This document shows positions 33,982 through 43,242 of a stretch of DNA of 64,000 nt, piece by piece. The stretch's first letter is position 1. Each line of letters begins with the position of its first letter. Source of the stretch: a bacterium (GTDB taxonomy: Bacteria > Armatimonadota > Fimbriimonadia > Fimbriimonadales > Fimbriimonadaceae). The translations under genes and the position numbers were made by a program. The notes beneath the pieces are model-generated. The model did no database searches and was not told the origin of the DNA. It saw nothing but the letters and a program-made list of their open reading frames with translations. Where the stretch lies: contig PNMZ01000005.1 of the NCBI GenBank assembly GCA_013823945.1, forward strand, positions 1 to 64,000, in the 5' to 3' direction.

Positions 33982-35505
33982 ATGCCGCAAAACAGCTTTG
34001 ACCTCAGCCGCGCCGGGCGCGTTTATTGGAATTTGTCCCCCGCTGAACTCGTTGAGTTAGCGATCAAGAACGGGGAAGGGGAACTGGCCGCAAATGGTGC
34101 CCTGGTTGCTCGAACGGGGAAATACACTGGTCGGACCCCGAAAGATAAGTGCGTGGTGAAGGACACGAACACGGCTGATAAAGTATGGTGGGAGAATAAC
34201 CGGGCGATTGACGAGGATCAGTTCGCTAAATTGCGAGCCAAGGCTCAGGGAGCAGTTGATGGAAAAACTCTTTATGTTGTGGATACTTACGGTGGGGCTG
34301 ACCCGGCTCATCGAGTTAAGGCGCGATTTATTGTTGAGAAGGCGTGGCATGCTCTTTTCATTCGAACTCTTTTGATTCGTCCTTCGGTGGATGAATTGGT
34401 GGGTTTTGAGCCGGATTGGACAGTGGCAGACTTTAGTACTGAAGTTTGCGATCCGGAGAAAGATGGCACTTTGGGCGATGCAGTTATTGCACTGAATTTC
34501 ACGGCTCAAGAGGTGGTCATTATGGGCACTCAGTATGCGGGTGAGATGAAGAAATCGGTATTCACGATTTTGAATTACATTTTGCCGCTCAAGGGAGTGC
34601 TGAGTATGCACTGCTCGGCAAATATTGGAGAAGCCGGGGATTCTGCGTTGTTCTTCGGACTGAGCGGAACCGGGAAGACGACATTGAGTGCTGATCCGAA
34701 TCGGGCATTGATCGGGGATGATGAGCACGGTTGGAGCGACACGGGAATATTCAACTTTGAAGGCGGATGTTATGCAAAATGCATCAATTTGAGCCAAGAA
34801 GGAGAGCCACAGATTTGGAATGCGATTAAGTTCCAAAGCGTTTTGGAGAATGTGGTTTTGGGAGACCGCCGGATTCCTGATTTCACTGACACAACCTACA
34901 CGGAAAATACACGATGCGCCTATCCATTGGAGAACGTTGAGGGTGCAGTTTCACCGAGTGTTGGCGGACACCCTAAGAATGTGGTGTTCTTGACCGCAGA
35001 TGCATTTGGGGTTTTGCCTCCCCTTGCGCGGTTGACTCCAGAGGAGACGATGTTCTACTTCTTGAACGGATACACCGCGAAGGTTGCAGGAACTGAGGCG
35101 GGGGTTACAGAGCCGCAAGAGGTTTTCAGTGCTTGTTTCGGTGCTCCTTTCTTGCCGCTTCCGCCGAAGGTTTATGCGGAACAACTGAAGAAGAAGATTG
35201 AGGAGCACGATGTCAAGGTTTGGCTTGTGAATACTGGCTGGACGGGCGGTGGATATGGAGTGGGCAAGAGAATGAAACTTGGACATACCCGGGCAATGCT
35301 TACTGCAGCTTTGGAAGGTAGTTTGGATTCAGTTGAGTATGTTCAGGATCCGGTCTTTGGATTGAGCATCCCGACGAGTTGCCCGGAAGTTCCGAGTGAG
35401 ATTTTGAATCCCCGCGAGACATGGGCAGACAAAGCGGCCTATGATGCAAAGGCTACCGAATTGAAGGGGATGTTTGACGCGAACTATACAAAGTTCACTG
35501 GTTAA
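33982..35505 (+). CDS. pckA: Phosphoenolpyruvate carboxykinase (ATP)
   Basis: 507 residues from ATG 33982. Landmarks: RTGKYTGRTPKDK near residue 40, the kinase-1a P-loop GLSGTGKTTLSADP (226-239), GDDEHGWSD (kinase 2 metal site) and the later VWLVNTGWTGGGYGVGKRM. This is the ATP-type family that makes phosphoenolpyruvate from oxaloacetate for gluconeogenesis. That fits the propionate and hydroxyproline pathways feeding the TCA cycle. An in-frame ATG at 33955 would add 9 residues. Confidence 0.96.
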   Translation: MPQNSFDLSRAGRVYWNLSPAELVELAIKNGEGELAANGALVARTGKYTGRTPKDKCVVKDTNTADKVWWENNRAIDEDQFAKLRAKAQGAVDGKTLYVVDTYGGADPAHRVKARFIVEKAWHALFIRTLLIRPSVDELVGFEPDWTVADFSTEVCDPEKDGTLGDAVIALNFTAQEVVIMGTQYAGEMKKSVFTILNYILPLKGVLSMHCSANIGEAGDSALFFGLSGTGKTTLSADPNRALIGDDEHGWSDTGIFNFEGGCYAKCINLSQEGEPQIWNAIKFQSVLENVVLGDRRIPDFTDTTYTENTRCAYPLENVEGAVSPSVGGHPKNVVFLTADAFGVLPPLARLTPEETMFYFLNGYTAKVAGTEAGVTEPQEVFSACFGAPFLPLPPKVYAEQLKKKIEEHDVKVWLVNTGWTGGGYGVGKRMKLGHTRAMLTAALEGSLDSVEYVQDPVFGLSIPTSCPEVPSEILNPRETWADKAAYDAKATELKGMFDANYTKFTG

Positions 35506-35515
35506 TCTTGAAAGA

Positions 35516-35553
35516 AACGGCCCAGGGTGATTTTCTCCTTGGGCCGTTTTTTT
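35516..35553 (+). terminator. Rho-independent terminator of pckA
   Basis: AACGGCCCAGG / CCTTGGGCCGTT, one G-U pair, then TTTTTTT. It overlaps the end of the convergent gene region. Confidence 0.85.
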
Positions 35554-35556
35554 GAA

Positions 35557-36387
35557 TTATCGGACGAGCCAAGTGTAGTCGCCGGATTTGATCGTGGCAT
35601 CGGCGGCGGTTAGTCGACCGAGGCTACCATCCACTTTGATGCTGAAATTGATTTTGCCGTGACGCCCTTCGATGTCTTTTGAGGAGAAGTCACCTTTACT
35701 GGTGTTTTGGAAGGCGAGTCGGGTGACAAATTTTGATTCTGGATCTAGATTAGATTGTTGGTTATCGAACCCGATGGAAAACCCGTCAAACTTTGAGGGA
35801 GTGCCTTCGTCGTCAGAAAAAGGGAGAGGATTGTATACGTTTTGTGAGCCGTTGTTGGATGTTTCAGAAATTAGAACGGTTTGATTTTCGTTTGCGACGT
35901 CGCTCACGGCGCGGGCGCTGAGGCTGGCGAGCATTCCGTAGGTGAGGTCTATGTATTTGAGTTGTTTATCTTCTCGGGAGAACATAGATCGGGATACTGA
36001 TTGACCGTTGACGCGCGTAACGGCTGTCTCTGGCGCGGCGGGGCATTTGAATGACGACCCAGTCGGAAGAGAAGGAATGACGCTGGCCCATACAATTGGG
36101 AGTCCGTTTGTGAGCTGAGGTGAACCGCCGGGGCCGACTTCGTAGAGGGGAGGGAACCGTCCGTCGTAGATTTCTGCGTACTGCTTGATGCTGAAGGCGA
36201 TGTCCTTCATATTCTTTTTGCACGCTGATTCGTGGGCTTGTTTGCGGAGTTGGGGATAGATAGCGGCGAAGGATCCTCCTACGACGACGAGAGCGAGGAT
36301 AATCCAAGCGATGTCTTTTTTGGAGATATATTGGGAGCCTAAATCGGCAGAGCCCTCGGGTGCGTCGGGATCAAATTGGTTACTCAT
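35557..36387 (-). CDS. Pseudopilin-like membrane protein (DUF1559-like, no leader motif)
   Basis: 276 residues from ATG 36387, which overlaps the LCP stop by 8 bp. An acidic N-terminus, then one membrane helix (IAWIILALVVVGGSFAAIY) followed by CKKNMKDIAFSIKQYAEIYDGRFPPL, the pattern that follows the helix in prepilin-type DUF1559 proteins. It lacks the GFTLIELL leader, so it is anchored but not obviously processed. Late residues TYGMLAS, ISETSNNGS and RHGKINFSIKVDGS match the usual C-terminal region. Could be a pilus/secretion minor component. Confidence 0.68.
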   Translation of the reverse strand: MSNQFDPDAPEGSADLGSQYISKKDIAWIILALVVVGGSFAAIYPQLRKQAHESACKKNMKDIAFSIKQYAEIYDGRFPPLYEVGPGGSPQLTNGLPIVWASVIPSLPTGSSFKCPAAPETAVTRVNGQSVSRSMFSREDKQLKYIDLTYGMLASLSARAVSDVANENQTVLISETSNNGSQNVYNPLPFSDDEGTPSKFDGFSIGFDNQQSNLDPESKFVTRLAFQNTSKGDFSSKDIEGRHGKINFSIKVDGSLGRLTAADATIKSGDYTWLVR

Positions 36388-37396
36388 CGGGGTTTCCCAT
36401 GGCGAGGGGATCGTCAACGGGGACGACCATGTATTGACGGAGGACTTGGGGGAGAAGTCGCCGATCAACGCTGAGATTATAGGTTCCTTCGATTTCGTTA
36501 ACGGGGATTTGGCCCATACGAATTCTCTCGTTGCTGTCAAGCGATTGGACGAACATTGCTAGGGATGCAACCTCTTCTGAATCAAAGCTATTTCCACCGA
36601 CTTCGATAGTTTTTTGGAGAACCTTGGGGCCGACTTGCCAGTTGGTGAGAAGCTTAGATTTGAGTGCGAGAAGGAGATCCTTTTGGCGCTTTTGCCGTTC
36701 AAAGTCGCTGTCTCCGCCGCGTCCGGTGGAGTTTTTGCGCCAACGGACATAGCCCATAGCTTGGTATCCGTCCAGGTGTTGGCGGCCCTTTTTGAGGTCG
36801 ATGTAAAGGTTTGCGGCTTTATCGGTGTAGTTCATATCCCTCGGGATATAAAGATCGAGTCCGCCGACCATGTCAATGATTTCGATGAAGGCGTCAAAGT
36901 TAAGGGTGACGACGCGGTCAATTTTGACTTCGGGCAGGATTTCTTCGACCGCGGCTTTGGCGAGTTCTGGGCCACCGATGGCATTATATGCGTTGATCTT
37001 CTGCCGGTCGTATCCGGGGAGTTTGCAAAGCGTGTCACGGGGGATGGAGACCGTTCCGACGAGTTTTCGCTCAAAATCGAACCTGGCGACCATCATCATG
37101 TCGGACCGGGCGTGTTGTTTGAGTACTTGTTTGCCGCCGTAATACAGTTCTTTGTCGCAACCCAGGATGAGGACGGTTATTGAGTCGTCGCGGAAGACTT
37201 TTTGGGGTGTGGTGTTGGTGATTTTTTGACGGATGGTGTCGGTGATGATGCTGCTTTGGCTGAGCCATCCCGCGATGCCTCCGAGGGCGAGGCAGATACC
37301 GAGGAATAGAATATAGAAGAGCCCGCCGACAAATTGCCGAGGCGAGGTGTGCTTCTTTTTTGACTTTGAGGGGGCTTTTTTCGCGGATGAACTCAT
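36380..37396 (-). CDS. LytR-CpsA-Psr (LCP) family phosphotransferase
   Basis: 338 residues. Basic N-terminus, one membrane helix (QFVGGLFYILFLGICLALGG), then the LCP domain: ILGCDKEL, the conserved RSDMMMVARFD, SIPRDT and KINAYNAIGG, with LYIPRDMNYTDKAANLYIDL and GYVRWRKNSTGRGGDSDFER. LCP enzymes transfer glycan or teichoic-type polymers from lipid carriers onto the cell wall. It shares an operon with the pseudopilin-like protein downstream (8-bp overlap). Confidence 0.9.
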   Translation of the reverse strand: MSSSAKKAPSKSKKKHTSPRQFVGGLFYILFLGICLALGGIAGWLSQSSIITDTIRQKITNTTPQKVFRDDSITVLILGCDKELYYGGKQVLKQHARSDMMMVARFDFERKLVGTVSIPRDTLCKLPGYDRQKINAYNAIGGPELAKAAVEEILPEVKIDRVVTLNFDAFIEIIDMVGGLDLYIPRDMNYTDKAANLYIDLKKGRQHLDGYQAMGYVRWRKNSTGRGGDSDFERQKRQKDLLLALKSKLLTNWQVGPKVLQKTIEVGGNSFDSEEVASLAMFVQSLDSNERIRMGQIPVNEIEGTYNLSVDRRLLPQVLRQYMVVPVDDPLAMGNPDE

Positions 37397-37513
37397 TGCG
37401 ACAGGAAGTTTTACGTTCTGGAAGTATAACGCCCGGCGGAGTTTGTGCGTTCCGACTCTTTGGGCACCAGTAACCTTGCTTATGACGTATCATCTTGCTT
37501 GAGGTGGTTTGAC

Positions 37514-38182
37514 ATGAAGATAAATCGGGCCTTTACGCTGATTGAGTTGTTGGTTGTGATCGCGATCATTGCGATTTTGGCGGCAATTTTGTTCCCAGTT
37601 TTTGCCAAGGCGAAAGCGGCGGCGAAGAAAACCGCCTGTATCAGCAATTTGAGTCAGATTGGGAAAGGGACGTTAATTTATATGGGGGACTATGACGATC
37701 GATTTCCGTTTGCGGTTGATCCGATTGATGCGGCTCAGCCCCAGATTTGGTCCGCGGAGCCTCAGTTTCAGGCATTGATTCCGCAGATGCCGTTTTTGCA
37801 TGAAGCATTGCAGCCGTACATCAAGAGTTTAGAGCTATTTAAATGTGCGGGGGATACGGGGACTCGGGTTTTGGATGATCGTCCGTTCATCCTTTTTGAG
37901 AATGCACCGACTATGCATGCGGTTTGGAAGACGAGTTATTTCTTCCGGACGGAGATTGCGTTCAAGCAGTTGTCACAGGCAGGATTGCGGAATCCGGCGG
38001 AGACGAATTATCTGTTTGATGCGGCGGGGCATTGGCATGGGAGCAAGGGGGCAATGGAGCCTGATGATGCGATGCTGTTTGAAAAATTGAAAGAGTATCG
38101 TTACAATACGCTTTTTGGCGACATGCACGTCAAGAGTTTGACGGAGGATCAGTTGCAAGCGGCTTGGGCGACTGATCTCTAG
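37514..38182 (+). CDS. Type IV prepilin-like protein (DUF1559)
   Basis: 222 residues. ATG 37514 is chosen because the type IV leader follows at once: the short basic MKINRA, then [22 protein letters not shown] (prepilin cleavage and helix). GAGGTGG lies upstream. The conserved [24 protein letters not shown], an internal pseudopilin motif, comes after. The C-terminal [10 protein letters not shown] replaces the usual H-x9-DG. These proteins are abundant in Planctomycetes and Armatimonadota. Probably processed by a prepilin peptidase and built into a pseudopilus or surface structure. Confidence 0.88.
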   Translation: MKINRAFTLIELLVVIAIIAILAAILFPVFAKAKAAAKKTACISNLSQIGKGTLIYMGDYDDRFPFAVDPIDAAQPQIWSAEPQFQALIPQMPFLHEALQPYIKSLELFKCAGDTGTRVLDDRPFILFENAPTMHAVWKTSYFFRTEIAFKQLSQAGLRNPAETNYLFDAAGHWHGSKGAMEPDDAMLFEKLKEYRYNTLFGDMHVKSLTEDQLQAAWATDL

Positions 38183-38190
38183 GATTTGGG

Positions 38191-38196
38191 TAATGT
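38191..38196 (+). promoter_or_regulatory. -10 box for the GH95 gene (leaderless type)
   Basis: TAATGT, 6 nt before ATG 38203. Confidence 0.45.
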
Positions 38197-38202
38197 TCGC
38201 CT

Positions 38203-40572
38203 ATGTTGGCGATGGTGGCAGCGGGGACGGTGATGATGAGTTCGCCGGATTTAGAGTTATGGTACGACCGCCCGGCGTCCAAATGGGTTGAGGCGTTGCC
38301 AATTGGGAATGGTCGGATCGGAGGAATGGTTTTTGGTGGGGTTGATTCGGAACGAATTGGGCTCAATGAAGATACGTTTTGGGCGGGTGAACCGATTGAT
38401 GCGAGTAGTCAGGGGAGACCAGAGCTTTTGGCTCCGCTTCGGAAGGCACTTTTTGAAGGGGATTGGGCCAAAATTGATGGACTTTCCATGCAAATGCAAG
38501 GGCCTTATACGCAAAGCTATTTGCCATTTGGGGACTTGAATCTTGAGTTTGGCGAAGGTGCCGTGGCGAGTGAGTATCGAAGAAGTCTGAATCTAGTGTC
38601 GGGGGTCGCGTCGACGGAATTCACTGTGGGAGGTCAGGAGATTTCCCGCAAGGTTTTTTCAAGTTTGGCAGACCCTGTCATGGTGATCGAAATTGAGGGT
38701 GCTAGGGATTTTTCGGTTGGCTTATCGAGCAAGGTGCGTCACTCAGTGTTTGGGCGTCGAGGGCGACTTGTGATGACGGGCGAGGCGCCGATTCATGCTG
38801 ACCCGAACTACCTGGGAGGCGAAGATCGAGCGGCGATTCGATACATGGAAGGGCGGGGGATGAAGTTTTGTGGGATGGTGGATGTACAGGCGTTTGGAGG
38901 AGTGATTCGAAAAGAAGGAGAGAAATTGAGAATTTCTGGGGCCCGCCGTGCGGTGATTCGGGTGGCACTACGGACCAGTTTTGTTGATCGCTTTACGGCA
39001 CCCCATCTTGGGCCGGATCCGGTTGAGTTGTGCGAGCGAGATTTGGCGGTATCGCCTATTGACGGGATGCTGGGAAGGCACGAAAGAAAATTCCGATCAA
39101 TGATGGAGCGAAATCAATTAGTTCTTTCTCATCCGGAGCGATTGAGTCGAGATGATTGGCCGACCGATCGCAGAATCAAAGAGTTTGGGGACACGAATGA
39201 TCCAGGGCTTGTTGTTTTGGCGTACCAGTTTGGGCGGTATTTGATGGTGAGCTCCTCGCAGCCGGGAACGATTCCGGCCAATCTGCAAGGGATATGGAAT
39301 GAAGAGATGCGTCCGCCTTGGAGTGCAAACTACACGATCAATATCAATACCCAGATGAACTACTGGCCAGCACTCGTGACCAACTTGTCGGAGTGTCATG
39401 AGCCTTTGCTTGACTTTGTTCGCGATCTAGCGAAGGCGGGCGAGAAGACTTCGCAGTCTTTTTATGGGACTGGAGGTTGGGTGGCGCATCACAATACGGA
39501 TTTGTGGGCGCACAGCTATCCGGTTGGAGCGAAGTCGGGAAGTCCGGTTTGGGCAAACTGGCAAATGGGAGGTCCATGGTTGGCGACGCATATTTTGGAG
39601 GATTTTCGGTTTACTCAAGATGCTCATCGCTTGCGGGAAAATTTTGCGACTCTGGAAGGCTCGGCAACATTTTTGCGGAATTGGCTCACAGCTGATCCTC
39701 GAGTTGGGCGTGAGGGTGAGTTGACGACGGCTCCTTCAACTTCACCAGAAATTGGGTTCTGGGCAAAAGAGGGCGTGGGTGTTTCGACGGGGGTCGGAGC
39801 GGCGATGGATCTTGGTATCACCAAGCAAGTACTGGCGGATTCAAGTGAAGCGGCGAGAATTTTGGGAATCGCTCAAAAGGCTGATTGGTTGAACGTGCGG
39901 GAACGAATTGCCCCGTATCGGATTGGCAAGCGAGGGCAATTACAGGAGTGGTCGGATGATTGGTTGGAGCACGACGAGAAGCACCGCCATTTGAGTCATC
40001 TTTGGGCGGCATTTCCGGGTTCGGAAATCAATGTTGACGACACGCCGGAATTTGCGGAAGCCGTGCGCCGCGCGATGGATTTGCGCGGAGATCAGTCGAC
40101 AGGATGGGCGATGGCATGGCGGCTTTGCTTGTGGGCGCGGTTGCGCGATCCAGAGCGGGGATATGGGATGATTCGGCGATTGCTTGTTCTTTCTGGGGAA
40201 GGGACAAATTACAACTCCGGCGGGGTTTATGCGAACTTGTTTGGGGCGCATCCTCCGTTCCAGATCGACGGCAATTTTGGGGCGACCGCAGGGATTGCGG
40301 AGATGTTGGTTCAATCTCATCGCGGCGATATCCACTTGTTGCCTTCATTGCCCTCAGCTTGGCCGGACGGTGAGGTTCGCGGATTACGGGTTCGAGGTGG
40401 TCATACGGTGGACGTCATTTGGGCGTTGGGCAAGTTAGTTGAGGCAAGAATTTGGCCCTATCGCGAAGCTAAATCGGTGAAAGTTCGGTACGACGGAGGG
40501 GAATTGGAAGGGGTTGCGCCCAATGGAACAATTGTTGCGTCTGGAAAGATGCTACGAATCACAGTGAAGTGA
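38203..40572 (+). CDS. Glycoside hydrolase family 95 (alpha-L-fucosidase/galactosidase-like)
   Basis: 789 residues, the family's size. N-terminal LWYDRPASKWVEALPIGNGR (GH95 start) and FGGVDSERIGLNEDTFWAGEP; mid SSSQPGTIPANLQGIWNEEM, SANYTININTQMNYWPA and late QIDGNFGATAGIAEMLVQSH. These surround the catalytic Asn/Asp cleft in the (alpha/alpha)6 barrel. Releases terminal L-fucose or L-galactose from plant or algal glycans. Only a weak export signal is visible at the N-terminus. It is followed after 18 nt by the amidohydrolase gene, likely same transcript. Confidence 0.92.
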   Translation: MLAMVAAGTVMMSSPDLELWYDRPASKWVEALPIGNGRIGGMVFGGVDSERIGLNEDTFWAGEPIDASSQGRPELLAPLRKALFEGDWAKIDGLSMQMQGPYTQSYLPFGDLNLEFGEGAVASEYRRSLNLVSGVASTEFTVGGQEISRKVFSSLADPVMVIEIEGARDFSVGLSSKVRHSVFGRRGRLVMTGEAPIHADPNYLGGEDRAAIRYMEGRGMKFCGMVDVQAFGGVIRKEGEKLRISGARRAVIRVALRTSFVDRFTAPHLGPDPVELCERDLAVSPIDGMLGRHERKFRSMMERNQLVLSHPERLSRDDWPTDRRIKEFGDTNDPGLVVLAYQFGRYLMVSSSQPGTIPANLQGIWNEEMRPPWSANYTININTQMNYWPALVTNLSECHEPLLDFVRDLAKAGEKTSQSFYGTGGWVAHHNTDLWAHSYPVGAKSGSPVWANWQMGGPWLATHILEDFRFTQDAHRLRENFATLEGSATFLRNWLTADPRVGREGELTTAPSTSPEIGFWAKEGVGVSTGVGAAMDLGITKQVLADSSEAARILGIAQKADWLNVRERIAPYRIGKRGQLQEWSDDWLEHDEKHRHLSHLWAAFPGSEINVDDTPEFAEAVRRAMDLRGDQSTGWAMAWRLCLWARLRDPERGYGMIRRLLVLSGEGTNYNSGGVYANLFGAHPPFQIDGNFGATAGIAEMLVQSHRGDIHLLPSLPSAWPDGEVRGLRVRGGHTVDVIWALGKLVEARIWPYREAKSVKVRYDGGELEGVAPNGTIVASGKMLRITVK

Positions 40573-40590
40573 GTCGAAGAAGAATTTGCG

Positions 40591-41736
40591 ATGTTGCTGC
40601 GTCCCTATGCTTGCGTGATTGCCGGTGAAATTCGGTTTGGGGTGGAAGTTGAAGTAATTGATGGAGTGATTACTCGGCTTGGGATTCAGGGTGGGGTTCC
40701 GGATGACTATATTTTGTGTCCAGCGTTTGTGAATGCTCACTCACATTTTGAATATCGGGGTTTGTTAAACCGGGTTCATGGGGATGATTTTTTCTCTTGG
40801 ATTCGAGAAATATCGGCAGCAAAAAGTGAGCAGGAGATGGCAGAAGTAGCCCATGACTGTCAGATCGCGGCGGAAGAGAACCGTGGGACGGGAGTGGCGT
40901 ACGTTTGGGAGCATTCTGACCGTCCGGGTTCCGGGCACGCGATGAAGGAAGTTGGGTTGGATGGGGTCTTGTTCCAGGAGTTGATAACATTCCGGGAACA
41001 CGCTTCACCGGGATTGAAATTTGCTGAGATTCATGAGCGAGCGGCAGAGCAGTACCGTCAGAGTGGGATTCCGGCTTATGTGAATCCACATTCGCTCTAC
41101 ACGGTTGATCATAAGTCTTTGGAGCGAGTGGGTTTCCGGGCGGGGCCGATCAGTATTCACTGTGCGGAGAGTCGGTTTGAGCGGGATTTGACGGTACACG
41201 GATCGGGTCCGTTTGCGGAGTTCCAGCGGGCGAACGGGTGGGATGTTGTTCCGCAAGGGCTTTCTCCGGTGGCGGTTTTGAACGGACTTGGTTACTTGAG
41301 ACCGGGGACTCAGCTTGTCCATTGCTGTGATGTTGATGAAGGAGATTTGGAGAGGATGGCAAGAACAGGGGTGAGCGTTGCGCATTGTCCTCGTTCGAAC
41401 CACGCATTGAGTTGTCCCATTGCTCCCGTGAAGCGAATGTTGGATGCGGGGATACCGGTGGGGCTGGGGATGGATAGTGCGGCGAGTTCTGGCCCGATTG
41501 ACTTTTTTGAGGAAATGCGATGCGCTTTGGAGATGTCTCGGCGGCGAGGTGAGGCTCTGGAGGGCGAAGAGATTCTTTGGATGGCGACGGGCGGAGGTGC
41601 CCGGAGTTTGAGGGTGCCGAATTGGGATATAGAGGTGGGGAGTCGGGTGCCGTTGATTCGGATTGCGGTGGATGATTGCTATTCGGCGGAGGAGTTGATT
41701 GAGCGAGGAAGTCCGGGAGATGTGAGTTGGGTGTAG
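40591..41736 (+). CDS. Amidohydrolase family protein (possible aminodeoxyfutalosine/guanine-type deaminase)
   Basis: 381 residues. Metal-binding motifs of the TRZ/ATZ deaminase group: FVNAHSHFEYRG (His50, His52), ISIHCAES at about 187, LVHCCDVDEGD at about 240 and GMDSAASSG at about 292. The compact size and the HSHFE wording fit the aminodeoxyfutalosine deaminase (menaquinone) branch, with an MTA/SAH deaminase as an alternative; context does not settle it. Follows GH95 closely and its stop overlaps the next gene. Confidence 0.75.
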   Translation: MLLRPYACVIAGEIRFGVEVEVIDGVITRLGIQGGVPDDYILCPAFVNAHSHFEYRGLLNRVHGDDFFSWIREISAAKSEQEMAEVAHDCQIAAEENRGTGVAYVWEHSDRPGSGHAMKEVGLDGVLFQELITFREHASPGLKFAEIHERAAEQYRQSGIPAYVNPHSLYTVDHKSLERVGFRAGPISIHCAESRFERDLTVHGSGPFAEFQRANGWDVVPQGLSPVAVLNGLGYLRPGTQLVHCCDVDEGDLERMARTGVSVAHCPRSNHALSCPIAPVKRMLDAGIPVGLGMDSAASSGPIDFFEEMRCALEMSRRRGEALEGEEILWMATGGGARSLRVPNWDIEVGSRVPLIRIAVDDCYSAEELIERGSPGDVSWV

Positions 41737-42029
41737 ACCGGGCGGCGGAATTGATGGCGGTTTGTGAGCGGATTCCGGCGGGTCGGGTGGCGAGTTATGG
41801 GATGGTGGGAGCGGAGATGGGGGTGAGTGGATTGGTGGCGGGGAAGTGGTTGGATCGGTGGGGAGATCGGACTTGTTGGTGGCGGGTCGTGGGGGCCAAG
41901 GGTGATCTTTTGGTGGCGCGCCGGGATGCGGGGATGGCGGTTGTTCAGAGATCGATGTTGGAAGGGGAGGGGGTGGAGTTTGATGCGATGGGTCGGGTTC
42001 GGGGGGAGTTTTTTGTGGAGGAGATGTGA
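41727..42029 (+). CDS. Alkyltransferase-like (MGMT-fold) DNA-binding protein, ATL
   Basis: 100 residues from TTG 41727 overlapping the previous stop; an ATG at 41754 is an alternative. It matches the C-terminal domain of O6-alkylguanine-DNA alkyltransferase: the helix-turn-helix CERIPAGRVASYGMVG and WWRVVGAKGDLLV. In active enzymes the reaction centre is PCHR; here it is TCWWR, so the acceptor Cys is replaced by Trp (a Cys lies one position before it). ATL proteins bind O6-alkylguanine and flag it for nucleotide excision repair. I infer that role. Confidence 0.8.
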   Translation: MGVDRAAELMAVCERIPAGRVASYGMVGAEMGVSGLVAGKWLDRWGDRTCWWRVVGAKGDLLVARRDAGMAVVQRSMLEGEGVEFDAMGRVRGEFFVEEM

Positions 42030-42097
42030 GGCGTACTTTGGGTTGTGGATATATTGAGAAGCGAAGGGCCTTCGAACCCCGTGACCTCACCCACTGA

Positions 42098-42123
42098 CCC
42101 CCTCTCCATTAAAACGGAGAGGG
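42098..42123. repeat. Palindromic G/C-rich intergenic repeat, copy 4
   Basis: CCCCCTCTCC, the loop ATTAAAAC, then GGAGAGGG. Together with 16 nt of flank on the left (42082 onward) it matches copy 7 at 62131-62172 at 39 of 42 positions by eye. Confidence 0.8.
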
Positions 42124-42148
42124 AGGATTCGTCTAATTCAAGTCACAT

Positions 42149-43228
42149 TTAGTAGAGAGATCTTTGGCGGAGGGCGTGGTCGGCGAGGGTGAGGGCGATC
42201 ATGGCTTCGACCATTGGGACAGCGCGGGGGAGGACGCAGGGGTCGTGACGGCCCTTGCCTTTGAGGGTCGTGTTTTCGTAGTCGGTGGTGACAGTGTCCT
42301 GCTCTGGGAGGATTGTCGCGACGGGCTTGAAGGCAACGCTGAGGGTGATGGGCATGCCGTTGGAGATGCCCCCTTGGATGCCTCCGGAGTGGTTGGTGGT
42401 GGTGTAAACGGTTTGGTGGTCGTCGCTGCGATAGGGATCGTTGTGCTCAGAACCTCTGAGAAGAGTTCCGGAATAGCCGGAGCCGATTTCAAACCCTTTG
42501 GATGCAGGGAGGGAGAGGAGGGCTTTGGCGAGATCGGCTTCGAGTTTGTCGAAAATGGGTTCCCCCCAACCGGTTGGGACTCCGCGGGCGATAGCACGAA
42601 CGATTCCGCCGACGGAATCGCCTTGCTTGCGGATGGATTCGATGTGGGCGATCATTTGCTCGGCGGTGGCTTGATCAGGGCATCGAACAATGTTGGATTC
42701 TATTTGGGCGAGGGTGAGGGATTCGGGGTTGACGGTGGCTTTGATGTGCTGGACTTGATCAACCCAAGCGAGGATTTCGACATCGAAATGGAGTTGGAGA
42801 AGCTTTTTAGCAATGGCTCCGGCGGCGACGCGGCCGATGGTTTCGCGTGCAGAAGCTCGGCCCCCACCGGAGACGGATCGCAGTCCGTACTTGGCGTCGT
42901 AAGTGAAATCGGCGTGAGATGGGCGGAATTTGTCGCGGAGTTCATCGTAGTCGCGGGAGCGCTGATCTTGATTCTGGACGAGGAGGGCGATGGGGGTTCC
43001 GGTGGTGAGACCGGACTCGATGCCAGAGAGGATTTCGACTTGGTCGGCTTCTTGGCGCTGAGTGACGATTTTGGATTGTCCCGGGCGGCGGCGGTCGAGT
43101 TCAAATTGGATTTCTTCGGCGGTGATGGGAAGTTTTGGGGGGCAGCCATCGATGACGACACCAACTCCGATGCCGTGGGATTCGCCGAAAGTGGTGCTTC
43201 GGAAGAGGTGACCGAATGTGCTGGACAT
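42149..43228 (-). CDS. aroC: Chorismate synthase
   Basis: 359 residues. Landmarks: [19 protein letters not shown] (1st family signature), [38 protein letters not shown] (2nd) and a late [25 protein letters not shown] (3rd). It makes chorismate from EPSP, the end of the shikimate pathway, using reduced FMN. A CATAAT lies 8 nt before its ATG. It is separated from pnuC by 9 nt on the same strand. Confidence 0.97.
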   Translation of the reverse strand: MSSTFGHLFRSTTFGESHGIGVGVVIDGCPPKLPITAEEIQFELDRRRPGQSKIVTQRQEADQVEILSGIESGLTTGTPIALLVQNQDQRSRDYDELRDKFRPSHADFTYDAKYGLRSVSGGGRASARETIGRVAAGAIAKKLLQLHFDVEILAWVDQVQHIKATVNPESLTLAQIESNIVRCPDQATAEQMIAHIESIRKQGDSVGGIVRAIARGVPTGWGEPIFDKLEADLAKALLSLPASKGFEIGSGYSGTLLRGSEHNDPYRSDDHQTVYTTTNHSGGIQGGISNGMPITLSVAFKPVATILPEQDTVTTDYENTTLKGKGRHDPCVLPRAVPMVEAMIALTLADHALRQRSLY

Positions 43229-43236
43229 CTGGGGAG

Positions 43237-43242
43237 ATTATG
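43237..43242 (-). promoter_or_regulatory. -10 box just before aroC
   Basis: CATAAT on the reverse strand, 8 nt before ATG 43228. It overlaps the pnuC stop codon, so aroC may also be transcribed independently of pnuC. Confidence 0.35.

Noticed and set aside
41005-42090. 361-codon reverse-strand open frame opposite the amidohydrolase and ATL genes
   Set aside because: Pro/His/Arg/Ser-rich shadow frame; the forward-strand genes have family motifs.
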